Origin: Xylocopa sonorina
Lineage: Eukaryota; Arthropoda; Insecta; Hymenoptera; Apidae
Reading direction: 5' to 3'
DNA: 64,000 nt
Assembly: GCF_050948175.1 (NCBI RefSeq)
Contig: NW_027490120.1
Coordinates: forward strand, 186,001-250,000
The position numbers and the translations under genes were made by a program. Of the stretch, positions 10,406-24,473 are shown one piece after another. The number at the start of each line of letters is the position of its first letter. Positions within the stretch are counted from its first letter, which is position 1. Under the pieces are notes generated by a model. The model worked only from the letters and a program-made list of their open reading frames with translations. It searched no databases and was not told the DNA's origin.

Positions 10406-10964
10406 GTCGCATTTACATTCATTTGAAGTGAATACGAGGTAATCATGACACTTAGCAATGAGTATTATATCTTGTCATGAAACATAGAAATGAGATGCGA
10501 TATCGCGTTTTAAGAAGCATTCGATCTCTATTGCTACGATACGCAGATATCTGCAAACACTATTTCCTAGCAAGGAAGTGTAGCATTTACATCCATTGGA
10601 AGTGTAGGAGCGGAATACATTACACTTCGCAATGTATATTATATCTTATCATGAAACATAGAAATGAGATGCGAAATCGCGTTTTAAGAAACAATAGAAC
10701 TCTGTTGCATCGATACGTAGACAACTGCAAACGCTATTTCCTAGCGAGGAAGTGTCGCATTTACGTTTCTTGTGAAGTGAAAACGAGGAATACATAACAC
10801 TTCGCAATGAATATTACATCTTATCATGAAACATAGAAATGAGATGAGATATCGCGTTTTAAGAAGCATTCGAACACTATTGCTACGATACCTAGTCATC
10901 TGCAAACGCTATTTCCTAGCAAGGAAGTGTCGCATGTACATTCATTTGTAGTGAATACGAGGAA
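10393..10964 (+). repeat. satellite duplication block, copy 1 (~570 bp)
   Basis: It recurs at about 13350-13920, 2957 bp away (17 monomers minus 1). Shared marks are CACTTAGCAATGAGTATT, CATTCGATCTCTATTGC, GGAAGTGTAGGAGCGGAATA, TGCGAAATCGCG and GATACCTAGTCATC. Copy 1 has an extra base and other changes around 10763-10785. The second monomer of the pair was copied again near 14210-14400. Confidence 0.75.
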
Positions 10965-13349
10965 TACATGACACTTCGCAATGAATATTATATCTTATCA
11001 TGAAAGGTAGAAATGAGATGCGATATCGCGTTTTCGAAACAATAGAACTCTATTGCATCGATACGTAGACATCTGCAAACGCTATTTCCGAGCAAGGAAG
11101 TGTCGCATTTACATTCTTTTGAAGTGAGTGCGAGGTAATAATGATACTTCGCAATGAATATTATATCTTATCATGAAACATAGTAATGAGATGCGATATC
11201 GCGTTTTAAGAAGCATTCGATCTCTATTGCTCCGATACGCAGATATCTGCAAACACTATTTTCTAGCAAGGAAGTGTAGCATTTACATCCATTGGAAGTG
11301 TAGGAGCGGAATACATGACACTTCGCAACGAATATTATATCTTGTCATGAAACATAGTAATGAGATGCGATATCGCGTTTTAAGAAGCATTCGAACTCTA
11401 CTGCTACGATACGTAGACATCTGCAAACGCTATTTCCTAGCAAGGGGGAGTCGCATTTACATTCATTTCAAGCGTATGCAAGGTATACATGACACTTCGC
11501 AATGATTATTATATCTAATCATGAAACATAGAAATAAGATGCCATATCTCGTTCTAATAAGCATTGGAACTCTATTGTTTTGATACGTAGACATCTGGAA
11601 ACGCCATTTCCTAGCAAGGAAGTGTCGCATTTCCATTCTCGTGAAGTGAGTAGGAGGTATACATGACACTTCGCATTGAATATTACATCTTATCATGAAA
11701 CATTGGAATGAGATGCGATATCGCGTTTTAAGAAGCTTTAGAACACTATTGCTTCGATACGTAGACATCTGGAAACGTAATTCCCTAGAAAGGAAGTGTC
11801 GCATTTACATTCATTTGAAGTGAATACGAGGTATAAATGACACTTCGCAATGAATATTATATCTTATCATGAAACACAGAAATGAGACGCGATATCGCGT
11901 TTTAAGAAGCACTAGAACTCTATTGCATCGATACGTAGACATCTGCAAACGCTATTTCCTAGCAAGGAAGTGTCGCATATACATTCATTTGAAGTGAATA
12001 CGAAGTATACATGACACTTCGCAATGAATATTATATCTAATCATGAAACATAGATATAAGTTGCCATATCTCGTTCTAATAAGCATTGGAACTCTATTGT
12101 TTTGATACGGAGACATCTGGAAAAGCCATTTCCTAGCAAGGAAGTGTCGCATTTCCATTCCTGTGAAGCGAATACGAGGAATACATAACACTTCGCAATG
12201 AATATTACATCTTATCATGAAACATAGAAATGAGATGAGATATAGCGTTTTAAGAAGCACAAGAATTCTATTGCTCCGATACGCAGACATCTGCAAACGC
12301 TATTTCCTAGAACGGAAGTGTCGCAATTACATTCATTTGAAGCGTGGACGAGGAATACATAACATTTCGCAATGAATATTATATCTTATCCTGAAACACA
12401 GAAATGAGATGCGATATCGCGTTTTAGAAGCATTGGAACTCTATTGCAACGATACGTAGACATCTGCAAACACTATTTGCTAGCAAGAAAGTGTAGCCTT
12501 TACATCAATTGGAAGTGCAGACGCGGAATACATTACACTTCGCAATGAATATTATATCTTATCATGAAACATAGAAATGACATGCGAAATCGCGTTTTAA
12601 GAAACAATAGAACTCTGTTTCATCGATACGTAGACAACTGCAAACGCTATTTCCTAGAAAGGAAGTGTCGCATTTACATTCATTTGAAGTGAATACGAGG
12701 TAATCATGACACTTCGCAATGAGTATTATATCTTGTCATGAAACATAGAAATAAGATGCGATATCGCGTTTTAAGAAGCATTCGAAATCTATTGCTACGA
12801 TACGTAGACAACTGCAAACGCTATTTCCTAACAAGGAAGTGTCGCATTTACATTCATTTGAAGTGAATACGAGGTAATCATGACACTTCGCAATGAATAT
12901 TATATCTTACCATGAAACATAGAAATGAGATGCGATATCGCGTTTTAAGAAGCATTCGAACTCTATTGCTACGATACGCAGATATCTGCAAACGCTATTT
13001 CCTAGCAAGGAAGTGTCGCATTTACATTCATTTGAAGTGAATACGAGGTAATCATGATACTTCGCATTGAATATTACATCTTATCATGAAACATAGGAAT
13101 GAGATGCGATATCGCGTTTTAAGAAGCATTCGAACTCTACTGCTACGATACGTAGACATCTGCATACGCTATTTCCTAGCAAGGAAGTGTGGCATTTACA
13201 TCCATTGGAAGTGTAGACGCGGAATACATTACACTTCGCAATGAATATTATATCTTATCATGAAACATAGAAATGAGATGCGATATCGCGTTTTAAGAAA
13301 CAATGGAATTCTATTGCATCGATACGTAGACATCTGCAAACGCTATTTC
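10965..13349 (+). repeat. 174-bp satellite array between duplicated blocks
   Basis: About 14 monomers of mixed subtype. At 11325-11505 there is a partial copy of the CAACGAATATT/GGGGGAGTCGC unit known from 8890 and 14980. Two neighbouring variants with GATGCCATATCTCGTTCTAA (near 11538) and TTGCCATATCTCGTTCTAA (near 12060) lie 522 bp apart, or 3 monomers. No gene. Confidence 0.93.
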
Positions 13350-13920
13350 CTAGCAAGGAAGTGTCGCATTTACATTCATTTGAAGTGAATACGAGGTAAT
13401 CATGACACTTAGCAATGAGTATTATATCTTGTCATGAAACATAGAAATGAGATGCGATATCGCGTTTTAAGAAGCATTCGATCTCTATTGCTACGATACG
13501 CAGATATCTGCAAACACTATTTCCTAGCAAGGAAGTGTAGCATTTACATCCATTGGAAGTGTAGGAGCGGAATACATTACACTTCGCAATGTATATTATA
13601 TCTTATCATGAAACATAGAAATGAGATGCGAAATCGCGTTTTAAGAAACAATAGAACTCTGTTGCATCGATACGTAGACAACTGCAAACGCTATTTCCTA
13701 GCGAGGAAGTGTCGCATTTACATTCTTGTGAAGTGAATACGAGGAATACATAACACTTCGCAATGAATATTACATCTTATCATGAAACATAGAAATGAGA
13801 TGAGATATCGCGTTTTAAGAAGCATTCGAACACTATTGCTACGATACCTAGTCATCTGCAAACGCTATTTCCTAGCAAGGAAGTGTCGCATGTACATTCA
13901 TTTGTAGTGAATACGAGGTA
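13350..13920 (+). repeat. satellite duplication block, copy 2 (~570 bp)
   Basis: Second copy of the block at 10393-10964, with the same rare marks. The match breaks at about 13920, where this copy continues GGTATACAAGACAC and the first reads GGAATACATGACAC. Confidence 0.75.
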
Positions 13921-14923
13921 TACAAGACACTTCGCATTGAATATTACATCTTATCATGAAACATATATATGAGATGCGATATTGCGTTCTAAGTAGCATT
14001 AGAACTCTATTGCTTCGATACGTAGACATCTGGAGACGTAATTTCCTAGCAAGGAAGTGTCGCATTTACATTCATTTGAAGCGTGGACGAGGAATACATA
14101 ACCTTTCGCAATGAATATTATATCTTATCCTGAAACACAGAAATGAGATGCGATATCGCGTTTTAAGAAGCATTGGAACTCTATTGCAACGATACGTAGA
14201 CATCTGCAAACACTATTTCCTAGCAAGGAAGTGTAGCATTTACATCCATTGGAAGTGTAGGAGCGGAATACATTACACTTCGCAATGTATATTATATCTT
14301 ATAATGAAACATAGAAATGAGATGCGAAATCGCGTTTTAAGAAACAATAGAACTCTGTTGCATCGATACGTAGACAACTGCAAACGCTATTTCCCAGCAA
14401 GGAAGTATCGCATTTACATTCTTTTGAAGTGAATACGAGGTAATCATGATAATTCGCAATGAATATTATATCTTAACATGAAACATAGGAATGAGATGCG
14501 ATATCGCGTTTTAAGAAGAATTCGAAATCCATTGCTACGATACGTAGACAACTGCAAACGCTATTTCCTAGAAAGGAAGTGTCGCATTTACATTCATTTG
14601 AAGTGAATACTATGTATACATGACACTTCGCAATGAATATTATATCTTATCATGAAACATAGAAATGTGATGCGATATCGCGTTTTAAGAAACAATGGAA
14701 CTCTATTGCATCGATACGTAGACATCTGCAAACGTTATTTCCTAGCAAGGAGGTGTCGCATTTACATTCTTGTGAAGTGAATACGACGTATACATAACAC
14801 TTCGCAATGAATATTACATCTTATCATGAAACATAGAAATGTGATGCGATATCGCGTTTTAAGAAACAATAGAACTCTATTGCATCGATACGCAGACATC
14901 TGCAAACGCTATTTCCTAGCAAG
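13921..14923 (+). repeat. 174-bp satellite array
   Basis: About six monomers. The monomer at about 14210-14400 again carries the GGAGCGGAATACATT and TGCGAAATCGCG marks. No gene is visible. Confidence 0.93.
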
Positions 14924-16494
14924 GAAGTGTCGCATTTACATTCATTTGAAGGGAATACGAGCTAATCATGACACTTCGCAACGAATATTATATCTTGTCA
15001 TGAAACATAGTAATGAGATCCGATATCGCGTTTTAACAAGCATTCGAACTCTACTGCTACGATACGTAGACATCTGCAAACGCTATTTCCTAGCAAGGGG
15101 GAGTCGCATTTACATTCATTTCAAGCGTACGCAAGGTATACATGACACTTCGCAATGAATATTGTAACTTATCATGAAACATAGGAATGAGATGCGATAT
15201 CGCGTTTTAAGAAGCATTCGAACTCTACTGCTACAATGCGTAGACATCTGCAAACGCTATTTCCTAGCAAGGGAGAGTCGCATTTACATTCATTTGAAGT
15301 GAATACGACTTATACATGACACTTCGCAATGTATATTATATCTTATCATGAAATATAGAAATGAGATGCGATATCGCGCTTTAAGAACCATTAGAACTCT
15401 ATTGCTACGATACGTAGTCACCTGCAAACGCTATTTCCTAGCAAGGAAGTATCGCATTTACATTCATTTGAAGTGAATACGAGGTATACATGACACTTCG
15501 CATTGAATATTGTATCTTATCATGAAACATAGGAATTATATGCGATATCGCGGTTTAAGAAGCATTAGAACTCTATTGCTTCGATACGTAGACATCTGGG
15601 AACGATATTTCCTAGAAAGGAAGTGTCGCATTTACATTCATTAGAAGTGAATACGAGGTATACATGACACTTCGCAATGAATATTATATCTTATCATGAA
15701 ACATACAAATGACTTGCGATATCTCGTTTTAAGAAGCATTAGAACTCTATTGCATCGATACTTAGACATCTGCAAACGCTATTTCCTAGCAAGGAAGTGT
15801 AGCATTTACATTCTTTTGAAGTGTAGACGTGGAGTACATAACACTTCGCAATGAATATTACATCTTATCATGAAACACAGAAATGAGACGCGACATCGCG
15901 TTTTAAGAAGCACTAGAACTCTACTGCTACGATACGCAGACATCTGCAAACGCTATTTCCTAGAACGGAAGTGTCGCAATTACATTCAATTGAAGCGTGG
16001 ACGAGGTATACAATACCTCTCGCAATGAATATTATATCTTATCATGAAACATAGAAATGAGATGCGATATCGCGTTCTAAGAAACAATAGAATTCCATTG
16101 CATCGATACGTAGACATCTGCAAACGCTATTTCCTAGCAAGGAAGTGTCGCATTTACATTCGTTTGAAGTGAAAACGAGGTATACATGACACTTCGCAAT
16201 GAATAATGTATCTTATCATGAAACATAGAAATGAGATGTTATGTCTCGTTTTAAGAAGCATTAGAAGTCTCTGGCTACGATACGTAGTCATCTGCAAACG
16301 CTATTTCCTAGCAAGGAAGTATCGCATTTACATTCTTTTGAAGTGAATACGAGGTATACATGACACTTCGCAATGAATATTGTATCTTATCATGAAGCAT
16401 AGAAATGAGATGCGATGTCGCCTTTTAAGAAGCATTAGAACTCAATTACTACGATACGTAGACACTTGCAAACGCTATTCCCTAGCAAGGAAGT
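14924..16494 (+). repeat. satellite duplication block, copy 2 (~1.57 kb, 9 monomers)
   Basis: Second copy of 8835-10405. Differences seen include GAGCTAATC for GAGGTAATC near 14959, TGTAACTTATC for TGTATCTTATC near 15163 and GACTTATACATG for AAGGTATACATG near 15307. The block ends where this copy has GCATGTACATTC and the first has GCATTTACATTC. Confidence 0.8.
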
Positions 16495-18213
16495 GTCGCA
16501 TGTACATTCATTTGAAGTGAATTCGAGGAATACATGGCACTTCGCAATGAATATTATATCTTATCATGGAACGTAGAAATGAGATGCAATATCGCGTTTT
16601 AAGAAGCATTAGAACTCAATTACTACGATACGTAGACATCTGCAAACGCTATTTCCTAGCAAGTTAGTGTCGCATGTACATTCATTTGAAGTGAATACGG
16701 GGAATACATGACACTTCGCAATGAATATTATATCTTATCATGGAACGTAGAAATGAGATGCAATATCGCGTTTTAAGAAGCATTAGACCTCAATTGCTAG
16801 GATACGTTGACATCTGCAAACGCTATTTCCGAGCAAGGAAGTGTCGCATTTACATTCTTTTGAAGTGAGTGCGGGGTAATAATGATACTTCGCAATGAAT
16901 ATTATATCTTATCATGAAACATAGTAATGAGATGCGATATCGCGTTTTAAGAAACAATAAAATTCCATTGCATCGATACGTGGACAACTGCAAACGCTAT
17001 TTCCTAGAAAGGAAGTGTCGCATTTACATTCATTTGTAGTGAATACGATGTATACATGACACTTCGCAATGAATATTATATCTTATCATGAAACATAGAA
17101 ATGAGATACGATATCGCGTTTTAAGAAGCTTTAGAACTCTATTGCTACGGTACGTAGACATCTGGAAACGTAATTTCCTAGAAAGGAAGTGTCGCATTTA
17201 CATTCATTTGAAGTGAATACGAGGAATACATGACACTTCGCAATGAATATTATATCTTATCATGGAACGTAGAAATGAGATGCAATATCGCGTTTTAAGA
17301 AGCATTAGACCTCAATTGCTACGATACGCAGACATCTGGAAACGTAATTTCCTAGAAAGGAAGTGTCGCATTTACATTCATTTCAAGTGAATACGAGGTA
17401 TACATGTCACTTCGCAATGAATATTATATCTTATCATGAAACATAGAAATGAGATGCGATATCGCGTTTTAGGAAGCTTTAGAACTCTATTGCTACGATG
17501 CGTAGACATCTGGAAACGTAATTTCCTAGAAAGGAAGTATCGCATTTACATTCTTATGAAGTGAATACGAGGTAATCATGATACTTCGCAATGATTATTA
17601 TATCTTATCATGAAAGATGGATATGAGATGCGATATGGCGTTTTGAGATACATTAGAACTCTATTGCTTCGATACGAAGACATCTGGAGACGTAATTTCC
17701 TAGAAAGGTAGAGTCGCATTTACATTCATTTGAAGTGAATACGAGGTAATCATGATACTTCGCAATGAATATTATATCTTATCATGAAACATAGGAATGA
17801 GATGCGATATCGCGTTTTAAGAAGCATTCGAAATCCATTGCTACGATACGTAGACAACTGCAAACGCTATTTCCTAGAAAGGAAGTGTCGCATTTACATT
17901 CACTTGAAGTGAATACGATGTATACATGACACTTCGCAATGAAAATTATATCTTATCATGAATCATAGAAGTGAAATGCGATATCGCGTTTAAGAAGCAT
18001 TAGAAATCTCTTGCTACGATACGTAGTCATCTGCAAACCCTATTTCCTAGCAAGGAAGTATAGCATTTACATTCTTTTGAAGAGAATACGAGGTATACAT
18101 GACACTTCGCAATGAATATTATATCTTGTCATGAAACATAGAAGTGAAATGCGATATCGAGTTTTATGAAGCATTCGATCTCTATTGCTACGATACGTAG
18201 ACATCTGCAAACG
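16495..18213 (+). repeat. 174-bp satellite array, TCTGGAAACGTAATT subtype frequent
   Basis: About ten monomers. Several have TCTGGAAACGTAATTTCCTAG and CTAGAAAGG in place of TCTGCAAACGCTATTTCCTAG and CTAGCAAGG. Neighbouring monomers share CATGGAACGTAGAAATGAG (16565, 16740, 17263). No gene. Confidence 0.94.
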
Positions 18214-21200
18214 CTATTTCCTAGAAAGGAAGTGTCGCATTTACATTCATTTCAAGTGAATACGAGGAATACATGACACTTCGCAATGAATATTATATCT
18301 TATCATGAAACATAGAAATGAGATGCGATATCGCGTTTTAAGAAGCATTCGAAATCCATTGCTACGATACGTAGACAACTGCAAACGCTATTTCCTAGCA
18401 AGGAAGTATCGCATTTAGATTCTTTTGAAGTGAATACGAGGTAATCATAATACTTCGCAATGAATATTATATCTTATCATGAAACATAGGAATGAGATGC
18501 GATATCGCGTTTTAACAAGCATTCGAACTCCATTGCAACGATACGTAGACAACTGCAAATGCTATTTCCTAGAAAAGAAGTGTCGCATTTACATTCATTT
18601 GAAGTCAATACGAGGTATACATGACACTTCGCAATGAATATAATATCTCATCATGAAATATAGAAATGAGATGCGATATCGCGTTTTAAGAAGCATTAGA
18701 ACTCTATTGCTACGATACGTAGACATCTGCAAACGCTATTTCCTAGCAAGGAAGTATCGCATTTACATTCTTTTGAAGTGAGGACGAGGTAATCATGATA
18801 CTTCGCAATGAATATTATATCTTATCATGAAACATAGAATTGAGATGCGATATCGCGTTTTACGATGCATTAGAAGTCTATTGCTTCGATACGTTGACAT
18901 CTGGAAACGTAATTTCCTAGAGAGGAAGTGTCGCGATTACATTCATTTGAAGTGAACACGAGGAATACATGACACTTCGCAATGAATATTATATCTTATC
19001 ATGAAACGTAGAAATGAGATGCGATTTGTCGTTTTGAGATGCTTTCGAACTCTAATGCTACGATACGTAGACATCTGGAAACGCAATTTCCTGGAAAGGA
19101 AGTGTCGCATTTACATTCATTTGAAGTGAATACGAGGTATACATGACACTTCGCATTGAATATTTAATCTTATCGTGAAACATAGGAATGATGCGATATC
19201 GCGTTTTAAGAAGCATTCGAACTCTCTTGCTACGATACGTAGACATCTGGAAACGTAATTTCCTAGAAAGGAAGTGTCGCATTTACATTCATTTGAAGTG
19301 AATACGAGGTAAACATGACACTTCGCAATGAATATTATATCTTAACATGAAACATAGAAATAAGATGCGATATCGCGTTTTAAGAAGCATTCGAACTCTA
19401 TTGCTACGATACGTAGTCACCTGCAAACGCTGTTTCCTAGCAAGGAAGTGTAGCATTTACATTCATTGGATGTGTAGACGAGGAATACATTACACTTCGC
19501 AATGAATATTATATCTTATAATGAAACATAGAAATAAGATGCGATATCGCGTTTTAAGAAGCATTCGAACTCTATTGCTACGATACGCATATTTCTGCAA
19601 ACGCTATTTCCTAGCAAGGAAGTGTCGCATTTACATTCATTTGAAGTGAATACGAGGTAATCATGACACTTCGCAATGAATATTATATCTTACCATGAAA
19701 CGTAGAAATGAGATGCGATATCGCGTTTTAAGAAGCATTGGAACTCTATTGCTACGATACGCAGATATCTGCAAACGCTATTTCCTAGCAAGGAAATGTC
19801 GCATTTACATTCATTTGAAGTGAATACGAGGTAATCATGACACTTCGCAATGAATATTATATCTTGTCATGAAACATAGAAATAAGATGCGATATCGCGT
19901 TCTAAAAAGCATTCGAACTCTATTGCTACGATACGCAGATATCTGCAAACGCTATTTCCTAGCAAGGAAGTGTCGCATTTACATTCATTTGAAGTGAATA
20001 CGAGGTAATCATGATACTTCGCATTGAATATTACATCTTATCATGAAACATAGGAATGAGATGCGATATCGCGTTTTAAGAAGCATTCTAACTCTACTGC
20101 TACGATACGTAGACATCTGCAAACGCTATTTCCTAGCAAGGAAGTGTCGCATTTACATTCTTTTGATGTGAGTACGAGATAATCATGATACTTCGCATTG
20201 AATATTACATCTTATCATGAAACATAGGAATGAGATGCGATATCGCGTTTTAAGAAGCATTCGAACTCTACTGCTACGACACGTAGACATCTGCAAACGC
20301 TATTTCCTAGCAAGGAAGTGTCGCATTTACATTCTTTTGATGTGAGTACGAGATAATCATGATACTTCGCATTGAATATTACATCCTATCATGAAACATA
20401 GGAATGAGATGCGGTATCGCGTTTTAAGAAGCATTCGAACTCTATTGCTACGATACGTAGATAACTGCAAACACTATTTCCTAGAAAGGAAGTGTCGCAT
20501 TTACATTTATTTGAAGTGAATACGAGGTAATCATGACACTTCGCAATGAATATTATATCTTGTCCTGTAACATAGTAATGAGGTGCGATATCGCGTTTTA
20601 AGAAGCATTCGAACTCTATTGCAACGATACGTAGTAATCTGCCAACGCTATTTCCTAGCAAGGAAGTGTGGCATTTACATCCATTGGAAGTGTAGACGCG
20701 GAATACATTACACTTCGCAATGAATATTATATCTTATCATGAAACATAGAAATGAGATGCGATATCGCGTTTTAAGAAACAATGGAATTCTATTGCATCG
20801 ATACGTAGACATCTGCAAACGCTACTTCTCATCAAGGAAGTGTCGGAATTACTATCTTTTGAAGTGAATACGAGGTATACATGATACTTCGCAATGAATA
20901 TTATATCTTATCATGAAGCATAGAAATTAGATGCGATACCGCGGTTTAAGAAGCATTAGAACTCTTTTGCTTCGATACGTAGACATCTGCAAACGCTATA
21001 TCCTAGCAATGAAGTATCGCATTTACAATCTTTTGAAGTGTATACGAGGTATGCATAACACTTCGCAATGAATATTATATCTTATCGTGAAGCATAGAAA
21101 TGAGATGCGATATCACGTTTTAAGAAGCATTAGCACTCTATTGCTACGATACGTAGACATCTGGAGACGCTATTTCGTAGAAAGGAAGTGTCGCATTTAC

Positions 21201-24200
21201 ACTCATTTGAAGTGTAGATGGGGAATACATAACACTTCGCAATGAATATTATATCTTATCATGAAACATAGAAATGAGATGCCGTATCCCGTTTTAAGAA
21301 GCATTAGAATTCTATTGCTTCGATACGTAGACATCTGCTAACGCTATTTGCTAGCAAGGTAGTGTCGCATTACAATCTCTTGAAGTGAATACGAGGTATA
21401 CATGACACTTCGCAATGAGTATTATACCTTATCATCAAACATAGAAATGAGATGCGATATCGCGTTTTGAGAAGCATTAGAACTCTATTGCTACGATACG
21501 TAGACAACTGCAAACGCTATTCAATAGCGTGGAAGTGTCGCATTTACGTTCTTTTGATGCGAATACGAGGTGTACATGACACTTCGCAATGAATATTATA
21601 TCTTATCATGAAACATAGAAATGTGATGCGCCATCTCGTTTTAGGAAGCGTTAGAACTCTATTGTTTCGACACATAGACATCTGGAAACTCTATTTCCAG
21701 GCAAGGAAGTGTCGCATTTACATTGATTTGAAGTGTATGCAAGGTATAAGTGACACTTCGCAATGAATATTATATCCTAACATGAAACATAGGAATGAGA
21801 TGCGATATCGCGTTTTAAGAAGCATTAGAAATCTATTTCTACGGCACGTAGGCATCTGCAAACGCTATTTCCTAGCAAGGAAGTATCGCATTTACATTCT
21901 CTTGAAGTGAATACGAGGTATACATAACACTCCGCAATGAATATTATAACCTATCATGAAACATAGAAATGAGATGCTATATCGGGATTTAAGAAGCATA
22001 TAACTCTACTTCTTCGATACGTAGACATCTGGAAACGCTATTTCCTAGCAAGGAGGTGTCGCATTTACATTCATTTGAAGTGTATGCGAGGTATACATAA
22101 CACTTCGCAATGAATATTATAACTTATCATGAAACATAGAAATGAGATGCGATATCCCGTTTTGAGAAGCATTAGAACTCTATTGCTTCGATACGTAGAC
22201 ATCTGCAAAGGCTATTTCCTAGCAAGGAAGTGTCTCATTTACATTCATTTGAAGTGAATACGAGGTATACATGACACTTTGCAATGAATACTATATCTTG
22301 TCATGAAACATAGAAATAGGATGCGATATCGCGTTTTAAGAAGCATTCGAACACTACTGCTACGATACGTAGACATCTGCAAACGCTATTTCCTAGCAAG
22401 GGAGAGTCGCATTTACATTCATTTCAAGCGTATGCAAGGTATACATGACACTGCACAATGAATATTATATCTTGTCATGAAACATAGGAATGAGATGCGA
22501 TATCGGGTTTTGAGAAGCATTCGAACTCTAATGCAGCGATACGTAGACATCTGCAAACGCTATTTCCTAGCAAGGGAGAGTCGCATTTACATTCATTTGA
22601 GGTGAATACGAGGTAATCATGACACTTCGCAATGAATATTATATCTTGTCATGAAACATAGAAATGAGATGCGATATCGCGTTTTAAGAAGCACTCGAAC
22701 TCTACTGCTACGATACGCAGACATCTGCAAACGCTATTTCCTAGCAAGGAAGTGTCGCATTTACATTCATTTGAAGTGAATACGAGGTAATCATGACACT
22801 TCGCAATGAATATTATATCTTACCATGAAACATAGAAATGAGATGCGATATCGAGTTTTGAGAAGCATTCGAACTCTATTGCTACGATACGTAGACATCT
22901 GCAAACGCTATTTCCTAGCAAGGAAGTGTCGCATTTACATTCATATGAAGTGAATACGAGGTAATCATGACACTTCGCAATGAATATTATATCTTACCAT
23001 GAAACATAGAAATGAGATGCGATATCGAGTTTTGAGAAGCATTCGAACTCTATTGCTACGATACGTAGACATCTGCAAACGCTATTTCCTAGCAAGGAAG
23101 TGTCGCATTTACATTCTTTTGAAGTGTATACGAGGTAATCAAGATACTTCGCAATGAATATTACATCTTATCATGAAACATAGGAATGAGATGCGATATC
23201 GCGTTTTAAGAAGCATTGGAACTCAACTGCTACGATACGTAGATATCTGCAAACGCTATTTCCTAGCAAGGGAGAGTCGCATTTACATTCATTTGAGGTG
23301 AATACGAGGTAATCATGACACTTCGCAATGAATATTATATCTTGTCATGAAACATAGAAATGAGATGCGATATCGCGTTTTAAGAAGCATTCGAACTCTA
23401 TTGCTACGATACGTAGACATCTGCAAACGCTATTTCCTAGCAAGGAAGTGTCGCATTTACATTCTTTTGATGTGAGTACGAGGTAATCATGATACTTCGC
23501 ATTGAATATAATATCTTATCATGAAACACAGAAATGAGATGCGATATCGCGTTTTAAGAAGCATTCGAACTCTACTGCTACGACACGTAGACATCTGCAA
23601 ACGCTATTTCCTAGCAAGGGAGAGTCGCATTTACATTCATTTCAAGCGTATGCAAGGTATACATGACACTTCACAATGAATATTATATCTTACCATGAAA
23701 CATAGAAATGAGATGCGATATCGAGTTTTAAGAAGCATTCGAACACCATTGCTACGATACGTAGACATCTGCAAACGCTATTTCCTATCATGGGAGAGTC
23801 GCATTTACATTCATTTCAAGCGTATGCAAGGTATACATGACACTTCACAATGAATATTATATCTTACCATGAAACATAGAAATGGGATGCGATATCGAGT
23901 TTTAAGAAGCATTCGAACACCATTGCTACGATACGTAGACATCTGCAAACGCTATTTCCTATCATGGGAGAGTCGCATTTACATTCATTTCAAGCGTATG
24001 CAAGGTATACATGACACTTCACAATGAATATTATATCTTGTCATGAAACATAGAAATGAGATGCGATATCGGGTTTTGAGAAGCATTCGAACTCTAATGC
24101 TGCGATACGTAGACATCTGCAAACGCTTTTTCCTAGCAAGGGAGAGTCGCATTTACATTCATTTGAAGTGAATACGAGGTAATCATGACACTTCGCAATG

Positions 24201-24473
24201 AATATTATATCTTGTCATGAAACATAGAAATGGGATGCGATATCGCGTTTTAAGAAGCATTCGAACTCTACTGCTACGATACGCAGACATCTGCAAACGC
24301 TATTTCCTAGCAAGGAAGTGTCGCATTTACATTCATTTGAAGTGAATACGAGGTAATCATGACACTTCGCAATGAATATTACATCTTACCATGAAACATA
24401 GAAGTGAGATGCGAAATCGCGTTTTAAGAAACAATAGAACTCTATTGCATCGATACGTAGACAACTGCAAACG
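18214..24473 (+). repeat. large tandem duplication of satellite, copy 1 (~6.26 kb)
   Basis: Matches the sequence starting at 24474. The offset between matching marks is 6260 bp at 18241, 6608 bp from 19691, 5912 bp from about 21021, 5738 bp from 23113, and 6608 bp again at 24123. Every step is a whole number of monomers (+2, -4, -1, +5). Rare shared marks include TTTGTCGTTTTGAGA, ATAGGAATGATGCG (2-bp deletion), GATACGCATATTTCTGC, TATTCAATAGCGTGG, GCGCCATCTCG, CTACGGCACGTAGGC and CTATATCGGGATTT. Copy 2 begins where copy 1 stops matching, so the two are adjacent. No gene lies within it. Confidence 0.85.
19182..19200 (+). repeat. monomer with 2-bp deletion, marker of the large duplication
   Basis: GGAATGATGCG stands here instead of GGAATGAGATGCG. 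The same deletion is at about 25443-25460. Sharing a rare deletion indicates common descent of the two segments and is stronger evidence than single-base agreement within a satellite. Confidence 0.75.
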
